Under the pieces are notes generated by a model. It did no database searches and was not told the origin of the DNA. It saw only the letters and a list, made by a program, of their open reading frames with translations. Of a stretch of DNA of 64,000 nt, positions 11,780 to 23,956 are shown in pieces. Within the stretch, counting starts at the first letter, position 1. Each line of letters starts with the position of its first letter. The stretch is from assembly GCA_025642075.2 (NCBI GenBank), contig JAODUO010001374.1, positions 1 through 64,000 on the forward strand, given 5' to 3'. The translations under genes were made by a program, and so were the position numbers. This DNA is from Ridgeia piscesae (Eukaryota > Annelida > Polychaeta > Sabellida > Siboglinidae).

Positions 11780-14470
11780 AAGTGGTACTGTCGTCTATGT
11801 CTCATGTATTCATTATAGATGCACTCGATTTCGCCTGTATGTCCCCTGACGTGTATCCACCTCATACGATCGCTCATCAATTCGTCTTTGCACAACAGCC
11901 TTTTCCCATTCCTTTTGTTCTTGACGAAACGGCTTCATTCGGATCACACACCCTTCTTCTAAGACGGGCAGATCTTTGGCTGTCTTGTTGTAGTGGTTGG
12001 CCTATTTACGTTGCAAATCTTTGAGGCGGATTCTGTCTTGGTTCAGATTCTCTTCCCCTCGCGATGCTAGAAGCTTGTTGGACATCGGCAGTAATGTCCG
12101 GGTTCTCCTGTTCAGTAAACGTTGTGCCGGGCTGCTTCACAAACCTTGTGTTGGTTTGTTCCTGGTCTCTAACAAAGCAAGACAGGGGTCTGTCTGCGAT
12201 TTCTTGCATTTACTGAACATCAACTTTGCAGCTTTGAAGCCGCTTCTGCTTTCCCATTGGCATTCGTGTGTCCTGGTGCACTCGTATGATGTTCAAAATC
12301 CCATTTCGCAGCTAATGTCCGGAACTCTTCCGACCTGTACTGAGGTCCGTTATCGCTGACGATCACAAATGGAATGCCAAATCTAGCCAAGTGTGACTTC
12401 AGCTGTTTAATCCACTTGTTGTGGTTGTTGTGTTCATTATGTCAACTTCCCAGAAGTTGCTTGTGTCAACGACTATGACTTGATAGTCTCGTCCTTCCCA
12501 GCTGAACAGGTCTACACCAACTTTCTCCCATGGTAGCGTCGGTGTTTCGTGTGGTATGAGGGTTTCTTTCCGTTGCAACCTCTCATACGATCTGCATGCC
12601 TCGCAGTTCTCAACGACTTGTCTGATGTCTGCCGCCATGTTCGGCCAGTACAGACATTCCCGTGCTCTACGCAGCACCTTTTTCACTCCCTGTGGAGACA
12701 TTCCTACGTGAGTTTCCGCATTCCCTCTGGAATAACAACTCGTTCACCACGGAATATAATATCAGTCTGTCGCTGTCAGCGCTGAATTATGCATGGACAT
12801 TGGCTGGTATTTCATGCCTCGACTCTGGCCAACCTCGCTGTATCAGATGTTTCATATTGAGAGTATTTATCTGCAATATACATCTCATTCCCTTTGTTGT
12901 ATACGACATCTGTGTCGTACTGCAGCGTGCTAAGGAGCATTCCTTGCAGTCTCCTTGGTACTTTGTGTAGCGGTTTCTTCACGATCATTTCCAGTGGCTT
13001 GTGATCACTGTGTACGATTTGTCTTCTCCCGAACGTATACTGATGGAAACGTCCCAATGGGAATACCATGGCCAGGCACTCTTTCATATCGAGTTTCTGT
13101 GCTGGTGAGCGCACGACTTGCATACGCAATACCGAATGGGTTTCCCGCTCTGAAGGAGTGCAGTTCCCAGTCCTCTTTCACTAGCGTCGCATTTTACGAT
13201 TAACTCGCTCTGTGATCGTAGTACGCAAGAACGGGGCTCTGTTGTCAGCTTCTTTACTTTCGCCATTGCTTCGTCTTGTTCTTTGGTCCATTGCCATGAC
13301 ACACCAGGCTGAGTCAGTCTCCTGGTGGGCTTCATGACGCTGGAGAGGCGAGGTTGGAACTTCGATAAGTATCCTACTGTCCCCTGTAACCTCTGGATTC
13401 CCTTGACATCTGTCGGTTTTCCCACCTCTATCTTCACTGGTCACTCCGTGTCCCATGAAGTTGATTTCATCCAGTCTGAACTCGCATTTGTTCCTGGTCA
13501 GCTCCTGTTTCGCAACATCTCTGCAGCAACAGTCTCAACTTCTTGTCATGAACTTCTTCATCACGCCCGAACACCACTATGTCATCGGCGACACATACGA
13601 CTCCACCCAAACCCCTCCATTGTTTGGTTCAATTTCCTTTGCACCCACATTCATTCCGAATGGTAGATGATTCCCTCGGTATCTACCGATCAGCGTTATG
13701 ATGGTGGCGAGCAGGCTGCTTTCACAGTGCCAGTAGCCCGATTGTAGTTGTAGGTCTACGTTTGACAAGACTCTTGTAGTTGACATCTCTGGTAGCACCT
13801 CTTCCATTGTGGGTAATTGGTACAGTTCCCGTTGTAGAACTTTGTTGAGTGGCCTCGGGTCAATGCACACTTGCAGCCTTCTTTGTCTGAATTGAAATTT
13901 GGTTGCACGACTCAGTTGGTTTCTCGGTTGGACAGATGACTCCCCTCTCAACCATTCTGTCTAGCTCAGTATTTAGCTTCGGTTTGGGTTTAACTGACAT
14001 TCTTCTGGTAGGCCTCTGTACAGGCTTTGCGCCCTCTTCCACGTGAAGGTATACTTTTCCCGGTAGGGTTCCTAGGCGGCCATCGAATACGTTGGCGTAT
14101 TCATCTAACATGTTTGTTGTCGTGACTTGATGAAGTAGTTTGAAACAGTTGTAATTTACTGTTATCAGTTTCATCTGTTCTGCTGCGTGGCGACCCGGGC
14201 CAGAAGAGGAGTAAAGTTTCCTTCGACTACTTCGAATTGCAACGAGTAAATCGTTTGACTGGCCGAGATGACCAACTTTGCAACCGTTTTGCCTATGACC
14301 TTCTCGTGGTCCTATTCCACATATGCAATGTGACATCAGATGGGTGAATATATCATCCTTGCTGACATACTTTTGCAGTAACACATTCACGGTTGCGCGC
14401 CACTGTCGATTTGAAACTTCACGGATTTGTCATTCATCCACATTTCGGCGTATATTGGACCTTTGGTATA
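11780..14470 (-). mobile_element. Decayed Ty3/gypsy-type retrotransposon, copy 1 (protease-RT-RNase H-integrase)
   Basis: Reading 14470 to 11780 on the minus strand gives pol domains in gypsy order, split over several frames. They are the protease (FQIDSGA at about 14400, then frameshifted), the segment before RT (14390-13950), RT fingers and palm (VCIDPRPLNKVLQREL; VADDIVVFG as the catalytic box near 13580), RT end and connection (YLSKFQPRLSSVMKPTRRLT; VSWQWTKEQDEAM), RNase H (FGRRQIVHSDHKPLEMIVKK), the integrase zinc finger (ARECLYWPNMAADI...CEACR) and core (SDNGPQYRSEEF, NGKAEAA) and the C-terminal region (EGCVIRMKPF; QGTYRRNRVH). Frameshifts and stops make it non-functional as it stands. 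No gag or LTR pair was recognised. Confidence 0.85.
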
Positions 14471-14884
14471 TTCAGTAGTACGTGTATGTACTTTTATTTG
14501 ACCGAAGTATCGTTGCCTTGTTTCCGCGCGAGTTAATCTCTGTCGGTCGGCTGCATAACTACCCCGAGAAAACAGTTGAGGTGCTGAAAAGTGCTGCCAC
14601 CTTACGGAGTCTGGTTAATCGAGGCAATGCGCGAATAGGCCTACTGACATAGTTACATGGTCAGTGTAGTCTGTATTATGATAATTGTTTATACATATCG
14701 TATCACGAAGTAGCGGATCTTTCAGGCCCTAGTCTACTGACCTGTAGTAATTAACACATTACTAGCCCGTGGCCAACCTGTCGCAACAGTATGTTAAATT
14801 TACATTTCCTCTACGGGACGCCACCAATCGGAATGTTTTGTTTTACCTGCAGAGGGCGCCATGTATTCACGTGTTTTATTACAG

Positions 14885-16710
14885 AGAGATAACTCTTCTT
14901 ACCTGCTTAGGAAAATTATTCACATCCATCATAAATGAAAGACTAATAACCTTTATAAACTCAAAACGAATAATGAGTGAAGCTGAAGCTGGTTTTAGGA
15001 AAGGCTATTCTACAACTGCCCAAATATTTACACTTGTATTGTTGAATAAGTTTTATGTCAAGGTAGAAGATTGTTCCGCACTTTTGTTGATTATAGTAAG
15101 GCATTTGACTCGATCAACAGAGTAATGTTATGGAAAAAAATTAATATCATATGGGGTATCGGGAAAAGTACCTTATAATGAATATGTACAAATCAATCAA
15201 ACCACGTGTCATGAACAATGGTGTGCAATCAGAATTTGGAATACACTAAAATGTATTGACAAACTGTATAATGACAGCAATGATGGTATTAATGGCATGT
15301 TAAACCTATTTGTTCTCCTGTATGCAGATGACACTGTTATAATGGCCGAAAATGAGCATGATATGCAGAGGAATCTTGATCTACTGAATGAATACTGTAT
15401 CTGTAACAAACCGAAGGTTAATATCAGTAAAACAAAAATGATGGTCTTTGCCAGGTCAAAGTCAAGGATACGTAATATACGTACATTTAAATTTGGTAAT
15501 ACCGATCTTGATCAAGTGGAGGATTACACTTATCTGGGTATTTGCTTTAATCGGAATGGATCCTTTGTTAAAGCTAAAACATTGCTGCATGACAAAGCTT
15601 CAAATGCTATGTATTCACTCATACAAAAGGGTAGGAGACTAAATCTACCAACCGATGTTATGCTCAAGTTATTTGACATGTGTTAATCTTGTTGTATGGT
15701 TGTGAAGTGTGGGTATATGAAAATGTTGATATCCTGGAGAAAGTGCATACTAAATTTTGTAAATTCATTTTTGGCATATCTATAGATATGCCAAAAATGA
15801 ATTTACAAATTTATAAATGTTCCCATAATATGCCAATGTATGGAGAGCTAGGCAGATACCCACTGTCGGTTACCATAAAAGAGAGAATGGTTTGTTATTG
15901 GACAAAACTATTAAAAAGCAGCAAAGAAAAACTTAATGAGGTCATGTACATAATCTTATATAATCTTTATTGTAAAGATGTACACCTCTCAACGAGGATT
16001 AAATGTATTAGTAACATCTTTCAAACAAATGGCATTAATTATATATGGTTAATGCAAGATCATAACATTGATGCCGAAAGTATAAAGAAATGTGAATGTG
16101 ATCAATTTAAGCAGCTATGGCACAGTAGAGTTACAAATGATAATAATGTCATGTATTAACTATTTAAAATATTGCATTGTAAAGAAACGTATATCGAAAT
16201 CCTTCTTAAATAACATTATTCCACTTCAGAATAGGTACACATAAATTACCTGTTCATAACCGAAACAAACTCCAACGTGCCTAGGAATGAGAGACTGCAC
16301 CATTTGTGACGAAGGTGTATTAGGTGATGACATTTTAATACTTTTTAACTTTTTATACGGATGTACAAAGTTGGATGACCCGAGAACTAAATATATATCT
16401 TCCTGTGATAGGAGGAGTACAAATGTACACAATTTTACTCCATGCAACAGACCAGTGAGCCAGACAAAATTAATAATCTGGCAAAATTTGTCTTGTGTGG
16501 CTTAAAACGGTATGGTCAATGACCCGACACCTAGTGTGTTATTCATGAACCTGTATAAATGTAATTTTACACGGATAGTAGTATAGCTTGGTAATTATTA
16601 TCCAGTTGTAATTAGTGGTGTTATGCATGTTCTATATACGTATTTGTAAAACTGTGATCCTCTATGTATGTACCATGATATGTGGTTAGAGTGAATAAAA
16701 TTCAATTCAA
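14885..16710 (+). mobile_element. 5'-truncated LINE (reverse transcriptase C-terminal part), copy 1
   Basis: The plus strand encodes fragments of a non-LTR reverse transcriptase: GKLFTSIINERLITFI with EAGFRKGYSTTAQIFTL (14900-15050), the catalytic box LLYADDTVIMAE (about 15318), the thumb FGNTDLDQVEDYTYLGICF, then LLYGCEVWVYENVDILEKVH and MYGELGRYPL (15680-16160), and a C-terminal Cys-rich end RDCTICDEGVLGDDI (16290). The 3' end is GAATAAAATTCAATTCAAA. Frames are broken several times and the 5' half is absent. The parts suit the CR1/L2-like group of invertebrate LINEs, but the exact clade needs a search. Confidence 0.85.
15756..15809. repeat. Perfect 54-bp palindrome inside LINE copy 1
   Basis: Arms of 25 bp at 15756-15780 and 15785-15809 are perfect inverted copies around TATA. 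In LINE copy 2 only the left-arm sequence is present (20306-20330 region) and the flanking coding sequence then continues, so the right arm is extra DNA in copy 1. Confidence 0.9.
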
Positions 16711-16739
16711 ACATGTGACAGGACTAGCACAAGTGGTAC

Positions 16740-19040
16740 TGTCGTCTCTGTCTCATGTATTCATTATAGATGCACTCGATTTCGCCTGTATGTCCCCTGA
16801 CGTGTATCCACCTCATACGAGCGCTCATCAATTCGTCTTTGCACAACAGCCTTTTCCCATTCCTTTTGTTCTTGACGAAACGGCTTCATTCGGATCACAC
16901 ACCCTTCTTCTAAGACGGGCAGATCTTTGGCTGTCTTGTTGTAATGGTTGGCCTATTTACGTTGCAAATCTTTGAGGCGGATTCTGTCTTGGTTCAGATT
17001 CTCTTCCCCTCGCGATGCTAGAAGCTTGTTGGACATCGGCAGTAATGTCCGGGTTCTCCTGTTCAGTAAACGTTGTGCCGGGCTGCTTCACAAACCTTGT
17101 GTTGGTTTGTTCCTGATCTCTAACAAAGCAAGACGGGGGTCTGTCTGGGGTTTTTGCATTTACTGAACATCAACTTTGCAGCTTTGAAGCCGCTTCTGCT
17201 TTCCCATTGGCATTCGTGTGTCCTGGTGCACTCGTATGATGTTCAAAATCCCATTTCGCAGCTAATGTCCGGAACTCTTCCGACCTGTACTGAGGTCCGT
17301 TATCGCTGACGATCACAAATGGAATGCCAAATCTAGCCAAGTGTGACTTCAGCTGTTTAATCCACTTGTTGTGGTTGTTGTGTTCATTATGTCAACTTCC
17401 CAGAAGTTGCTTGTGTCAACGACTATGATTTGATAGTCTCGTCCTTCCCAGCTGAACACGTCTACACCAACTTTCTCCCGTGGTAGCGTCGGTGTTTCGT
17501 GTGGTATGAGGGTTTCTTTCCGTTGCAACCTCTCATACGATCTGCATGCCTCGCAGTTCTCAACGACTTGTCTGATGTCTGCCGCCATGTTCGGCCAGTA
17601 CAGACATTCCCGTGCTCTACGCAGCACCTTTTTCACTCCCTGTGGAGACATTCCTACGTGAGTTTCCGCATTCCCTCTGGAATAACAACTCGTTCACCAC
17701 GGAATATAATATCAGTCTGTCGCTGTCAGCGCTGAATTATGCATGGACATTGGCTGGTATTTCATGCCTCGACTCTGGCCAACCTCGCTGTATCAGATGT
17801 TTCATATTGAGAGTATATCTGCAATATACATCTAATTCCCTTTGTTGTATACGACATCTGTGTCGTACTGCAGCGTGCTAAGGAGCATTCCTTGCAGTCT
17901 CCTTGGTACTTTGTGTAGCGGTTTCTTCACGATCATTTCCAGTGGCTCGTGATCACTGTGTACGATTGTTCTTCTCCCGAACGTATGCTGATGGAAACGT
18001 CCCAACGGGAATACAATGGCCAGGCACTCTTTCATATCGAGTTTCTGTGCTGGTGAGCGCACGACTTGCATACGCAATACCGAATGGGTTTCCCGCTCTG
18101 AAGGAGTGCAGTTCCCAGTCCTCTTTCACTAGCGTCGCATTCTACGATTAACTCGCTCTGTGGTCGTAGTGCGCAAGAACGGGCTCGTTCGTCAGCTTCT
18201 TTACTTTCGCCATTGCTTCGTCTTGTTCTTTGGTCCATTGCCATGACACACCAGGCTGAGTCAGTCTCCTGGTGGGCTTCATGACGCTGGAGAGGCGAGG
18301 TTGGAACTTCGATAAGTATCCTACTGTCCCCTGCAATCTCTGGATGCCCTTGACATCTGTCGGTTTTTCCACCTTGAGGATTACCTCTATCTTCACTGGT
18401 CACACGGTGTCCCATGAAGTCGATTTCATCCAGTCTGAACTCGCATTTGTTCCTGGTCAGCTTCTGTTTCGCAACATCTCTGCAGCAACAGTCTCAACTT
18501 CTTGTCATGAACTTCTTCATCACGCCCGAACACCACTATCGGCGACACATACGACTCTACCAAAACCCCTTCATTGTTCCATGGTTCAATTTCCTCTGGC
18601 AGATCTCTGCACTTACATTCATTCCGAATGGTAGACGATTCCATCGGTATCTACCGATCAGCGTTATGATGGTGGCGAGCAGGCTGCTTTCACAGTGCCA
18701 GTCGCCCGATTTTATACTCTTGTAGTTGACATCTCTGGTAGCATCTGTTCCATTGTGGGTAATTGGTACAGTTCCCGTTGTAGGACTTCATTGAGTGGCC
18801 TCGGGTCAATGCACACTCGCAGCGATGCATCCTTCTTTGTCTGAATTGAAATTTATGACCTTCTCGTGGTCCTATTCCACATATGCAATGTGACATCAGA
18901 TGGGTGAATATATCATCCTTGCTGACATACTTTTGCAGTAACGCATTCACGGTTGCGCCAATGTCGATTTGAAACTTCACGGATTTGTCATTCATCCACA
19001 TTTCGGCGTATATTGGACCTTTGCTATATTCAATAGTACG
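16740..19040 (-). mobile_element. Decayed Ty3/gypsy-type retrotransposon, copy 2
   Basis: Same element as copy 1 and nearly identical over most of its length. Integrase core and zinc finger (17350-17650), RNase H (17832-18077), RT end (18150-18400), RT palm (18430-18640) and protease (FQIDIGATVNALLQ at about 18960) are recognisable. Breaks specific to this copy are a 5-bp deletion that removes the second aspartate of the VADD catalytic box near 18540, an internal deletion between the RT fingers and the protease region, and Ser to Ile in the protease DSGA motif. It cannot be active. Confidence 0.83.
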
Positions 19041-19469
19041 TATATACCATGTATGTACTTTTATTTGACCGCAGTACGGTTGCCTTGTTTCCGCGCGAGT
19101 TAGTCTCGCTTAACCGACTATCGGTCGACTGCATAACTACCCCGAGAAGACAGTCGAGGTGTTGAAAAGTGCTGCCATCTTACGGAGTCTGGTTAATCGA
19201 GGCTTCGCGCGAGTAGGCCTACTGACATAGTCACATGGTCAGTGTAGTCTGTATCATGATAATTGTTTATATGTATCGTATCACGAAGTAGCGCATCTTT
19301 CCGGCCCTAGTATACTGACCTGTAGTAATTAACATATTACTAGCCCGTGACCAACCTGTCGCAACAGTATGGTATGTTATGTTTACATTTCCTCTACGGG
19401 GCGCCACCAATTGGAATGTTTTGTTTTACCTGCAGAGGGCGCCATGTATTCACGTGTTTTTATTACAGA

Positions 19470-21225
19470 GATAACTCTTCTTAGCTGCTTAGGAAAATTA
19501 TTCACATCCATCATAAATGAAAGACTAACAACCTTTATAAAATCAAAACAAATAATGAGTGAAGCTGAAGCTGGTTTTAGGAAAGGCTATTCTACAACCG
19601 CCCAAATGTTTACGCTTAAGTGTATTGTTGAATTATTTTATGTCAATGTTATGTAGAAGTTTGTTCTGCACTTTTGTTGATTATAGTAATTGCCAATGAA
19701 CTATGCACCCCTGCGGATTACCCAAATAGCAGGGTAGGGTTTACCCTTCTTCACCCAGATGGCCCTAGAAATTAGCATATACGCTAGCTGGCAGTCAACG
19801 ACATATTGGCAAGGTGCCAGTGACCTTTTACACCCCGGTAGAGGACGAAAATACCAGGGTTGGTTCTCTGCCTATGCCAGATGGCCCTAAAATTAACATA
19901 TATATTGCATAGGAAACCTTCCGTTGTCTCTTCTCAGAGTAAACAACCCTCCTTGTATGGCTTTAGTAGCCCTATATATATTTTTTTTTTCTATGAAAAA
20001 TCCCTACATACTGTATCTGTAACAAACCGAAGGTTAATATCAGTAAAACAAAAATTAATCAAGTCGAGGATTACACTTATCTGGGTATTTGCTTTAATCG
20101 GAATGGATCCTTTGTTAAAGCTAAAACATTGCTGCATGACAAAGCTTCAAATGCTATGTGTTCACTCATACAAAAGGGTAGGAGACTAAATCTACCAACC
20201 GATGTTATGCTTAAGTTATTTGACATGTGTTAATCTTGTTGTATGGTTGTGAAGTGTGGGTATATGAAAATGTTGATATCCTGGAGAAAGTGCATACTAA
20301 ATTTTGTAAATTCATTTTTGGCATATCTAAATGTTCCCATAATATGCCAATGTATGGAGAGCTAGGCAGATACCCACTGTCGGTTACCATAAAAGAGAGA
20401 ATGGTTTGTTATTGGACAAAACTATTAAAAAGCAGCAAAGAAAAACTTAATGAGGTCATGTACATAATCTTATATAATCTTTATTGTAAAGATGTACATC
20501 TCTCAACGAGGATTAAATGTATTAGTAACATCTTTCAAACAAATGGCATTAATTATATATGGTTAATGCAAGATCATAACATTGATGCCAAAAGTATAAA
20601 GAAATGTGAATGTGATCAATTTAAGCAGCTATGGCACAGTAGAGTTACAAATGATAATAATGTCATGTATTAACTATTTAAAATATTGCATTGTAAAGAA
20701 ATGTATATCGAAATCCTTCTTAAATAACATTATTCCACTTCAGAATAGGTACACATAAATTACCTGTTCATAACCGAAACAAACTCCAACGTGCCTAGGA
20801 ATGAGAGACTGCACCATTTGTGACGAAGGTGTATTAGGTGATGACATTTTAATACTTTTTAACTTTTTATACGAATGTACAAAGTTGGATGACCCGAGAA
20901 CTAAATATATATCTTCATGTAATAGGAGGAGTGCACATGTACACAATTTTACTCCATGCAACAGACCAGTGAGCCAGACAAAATTAATAATCTGGCAAAA
21001 TTTGTCTTGTGTGGCTTAAAACGGTATGGTCAATGACCCGACACCTAGTGTGTTATTCATGAACCTGTATAAATGTAATTTTACACGGATAGTAGTATAG
21101 CTTGGTAATTATTATCCAGTTGTAATTAGTGGTGTTATGCATGTTCTATATACGTATTTGTAAAACTGTGATCCTCTATGTATGTACCATGATATGTGGT
21201 TAGAGTGAATAAAATTCAATTGAAA
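19470..21225 (+). mobile_element. 5'-truncated LINE, copy 2
   Basis: Duplicate of the LINE at 14885-16710, with the same start point and the same 3' tail. The YADD box region is missing: from about 19690 to 20006 the LINE sequence is replaced by unrelated DNA, after which thumb and C-terminal parts (DYTYLGICFN..., MYGELGRYPL, RDCTICDEGVLGDDI) continue. Confidence 0.83.
19690..20006. other. Foreign segment replacing part of LINE copy 2
   Basis: Where copy 1 holds about 300 bp of RT sequence, copy 2 holds about 317 bp of other sequence. It contains an internal imperfect repeat (AGATGGCCCTAGAAATTAGC and AGATGGCCCTAAAATTAAC, about 120 bp apart). No known element was recognised. Confidence 0.6.
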
Positions 21226-21354
21226 CAATAAAAAATTCAATTTTAATGCAGGTGATTAGGTTTCAAGCTGGGACAGAGATTAAAACGGCAGATGGTGTGA
21301 GTTTAATGGACTGTGTACATATGGTTTCACCAAAATATTATTATGTACGACCAC

Positions 21355-21670
21355 ATAATGGATTCGTTCGCCATTCCCCGTGTGACGAAAGGGTTATCAG
21401 TAGAAATAGCAATTTGTGACTACATGTACTTGAATACGCAGAAATTGTTTTTTGTGCAGCGCGGCTTCAGAGCTGTCAAATTATAACAGACTGTCAGACG
21501 TGAAGCGGTGTTTTATTGCGTATAGATACAGGTTTCATGTTGATAACATCACGACACATCACTCTCTGGTTCTAACATAAATGAATGAGTGTCAAGTTGG
21601 AAAGCGGTTTGTAGGAAACTGATGCATCCAAATTTCACGAATGTTCCAGAACACTTCTGTCAGTGGTGTT
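21355..21670 (-). pseudogene. Relic of a gene A-type intron
   Basis: The stretch aligns, in the same order, with the intron of gene A at about 8925-9260. Shared phrases are CGCCATTCCCC/CGCCATTACCCC, TTTTTGTGCAGCG, AGAGCTGTCAAATTA, TGACAGTC/ctgtcagac, TCTGCGTATTGAT/ttgcgtatagat, GTGTCA.GTT, GTGGGAAACTGA and CATCTACCAGTG/acttctgtcagtggtg. No exon remains on either side. On the left it is cut off by the LINE tail at 21230. It is probably the remains of another A-like paralogue. Confidence 0.55.
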
Positions 21671-23955
21671 AAAATAAGGTAGAAAATTGTCAGTTAATAA
21701 AAACTAGGGTCACATTTTGTGAGAAATGAACGGAACAAATATATTCGAACAACTCACTATCATGTCTATTATCATTAGTTTTTCTTAGAATGTTTTTTTC
21801 ATAGAAAAAGTCCATGGAATTTCTTAATTTTTAGTCCAGATTTATATTAACTTATGCTTAGTTTATAAAAAAAGGCCAGTAAACATTGATATGGTATTAT
21901 TAATGTAACTGAATTATTTATTTGAAATCTTTAACTGTCTCAAAGTTGTATTGTCTTTATAATAATATGATTTTTTTATAATACTCGAGGCACCTAGGAG
22001 TTTGTTTGTCTAAGTTAGTTTCAGACTAAGCACTTATTCTTACAGGTTGGCAACATATACCATCTGGGTTTTCGTCAATTAATAAATTATATTTATCTGA
22101 ATTGACACGCAAAAGTGCCATAATAAAAAAATAGCAGGATTCGGTTAATAAATTAAGCTTTATAAAATATATATTGTATATACTAAAGATTAAAATGTCG
22201 CCCTCTTGTGGAATTTCTATTCAAGTATACACCTGTTTGCTCTTTAAAAACCTTCCTTTACATGACACGTTAACTATGTTACCTTGTCTAGGCACTTCAA
22301 CAAAATATTTTAAAATCATCATATTATGATGTTGGAAATAGGCTCAAATGAAAGGTAATAAGTTACAGATCACATAACTGTAAATTTTATTACGATATCT
22401 TTATTAGATCCGAAGTTATTGCAATTTAAAGACGGAAAAATTGCGCAAAATTTGTGTATCTCTATTAATGGTAAAATGAGCTAATATTTGTATTTTCTAT
22501 TGATAAATATTTGAATAAAAGTGACTTTAAAATGGCATAACTTTGTTATTTATATGACTATTAAAATACTTTTTGCAGTGTTTTGAAATGCATTGGAGTA
22601 ATAAATTTGCTATATTGATTTCTTTTGCACTAATCAATTCAGTTAATTAGGTAATATTAGTTAAGTAGTGCACAGTAGTAACAGACCAACACATTCTAAT
22701 CAAGACCAGCAGAGTCCATAAATATGAAGATATTTATACATATTATGCAGTGTGCATAATCACATTGATTATGAGAATAAATACACATTAACTAGCCATG
22801 TAATATAAATTAATTAATTAGTTAATAGGTATAGGCGATAATTAGCGGGTAACCTCGACAGTGTGGCATTTCTTTGTAAAATGTCACACTGTCCATGAAT
22901 ATAATGTTTATATAAACATGCAATTTGTAAAAACCACTTTAATTGTGGTAAGAAATAATTTAATACTTATGCAATGTTAATAAAGTAATTAATATATGAT
23001 AAGTAGCCATGCTTCGTATACAGACCAACACATGACTAAAAGGCAATGTCCATGATTATGAAGATAATTACACATATTGTGCAATGTGTATAACAATATT
23101 AATAGTTACAAATATAAATTAATAAACCATTTAATAATAATTTAATTAATTAGTCAATATTTGGTAATTAGAATGCCACTTTGATAGACCTATACATTCT
23201 ACATAACGTCCATATATGAAGATATACATACTGTCACTGTGCAATGTGTACAATCATATCATATGGTAAAAAATGCAAAGCAACAAATCATTTAATAATA
23301 ACAGCAATTTAATGTGTCAATATTTATTATATATTAGCCAGTCATTTCATATTAACAATATCAATTAATAAGTTAAATATTGGCTGATGTCAGCATGCTA
23401 ACTCGGCTAACCGTTACATTTCAATAAAACCTGCATTCAATAATTATGGGAGTAAATATGTTATGCAATGTTTAAAACCACCTGAAACATTATATAAACA
23501 TTTATACATCAGCCAATCTAAAAGTATTATATTAATAAAGTAAATGTTGACTAAATAGCAAATTTAACAGATAAATGCATGACAATAGAATACAGTAGTC
23601 ATACGTCACTTGGAGTTGTGTGACTGTGTATCTCGTGACAGGTTGGACGAATGCTACAGACTCGGTACAGGTCAGTAAGAAATTGTCACTGCTTAACAAT
23701 GTTATGCATTTCTCCATGAACTTGATGAAGTAACGTTTATAAAGTGTTCATAGTGTTTCGTCACCAACTCCAACATCTCTTCTTGTGCCGAATGCAAGAC
23801 TGCTTTCTGCGTTACTCCCACGAAGAAGAAGTCTGCTACGTTCACAGTGTTTCTATAATAATGGCAGTTGAGTGTATCATATGTTAATGCAGTAGTCTGT
23901 GTGCACTGTTATGTCATTGTAACTTGTAAGCTGTGCAGTTAGTATTGTTGACTGG
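21671..23955. repeat. AT-rich intergenic DNA with a degenerate long tandem repeat
   Basis: No coding potential is visible. Between about 22680 and 23350 three diverged copies of one unit can be followed (near 22682, 23022 and 23185), each with GACCAACACA or a variant, GTCCAT..TATGAAGAT, CACATATTGTGCAATGTGTA and a TTAATTAATTAGT..AATATT end. A fourth, weaker copy may start near 23440. Confidence 0.5.
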
Positions 23956-23956
23956 A

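Larger units (their letters stand above)
11758..16711. repeat. Tandem duplication, unit 1 (gypsy relic plus LINE 3' part)
   Basis: Unit 1 begins at CATGTGACAGGACTAGCAC (11758) and ends at the LINE tail GAATAAAATTCAATTCAAA (about 16710). Unit 2 begins at once with the same first sequence and ends with the same LINE tail near 21230. Sequence identity along the two units is very high (single-base changes and small indels), so the composite was duplicated as a block after both retroelements were joined. Confidence 0.9.
16712..21230. repeat. Tandem duplication, unit 2
   Basis: This is the second copy of the gypsy-LINE composite. It starts at the same base of the gypsy 3' region as unit 1 and ends at the same LINE tail. 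It differs by small indels, a deletion of part of the gypsy RT/protease side (around 18710-18860) and a replaced stretch in the LINE (about 19690-20006). Confidence 0.9.

Noticed and set aside
12549..13203. Plus-strand ORFs across the gypsy relics, and their duplicates at 17499-18151.
   Set aside because: They are antisense shadows of integrase, RNase H and RT frames, which read correctly on the minus strand.
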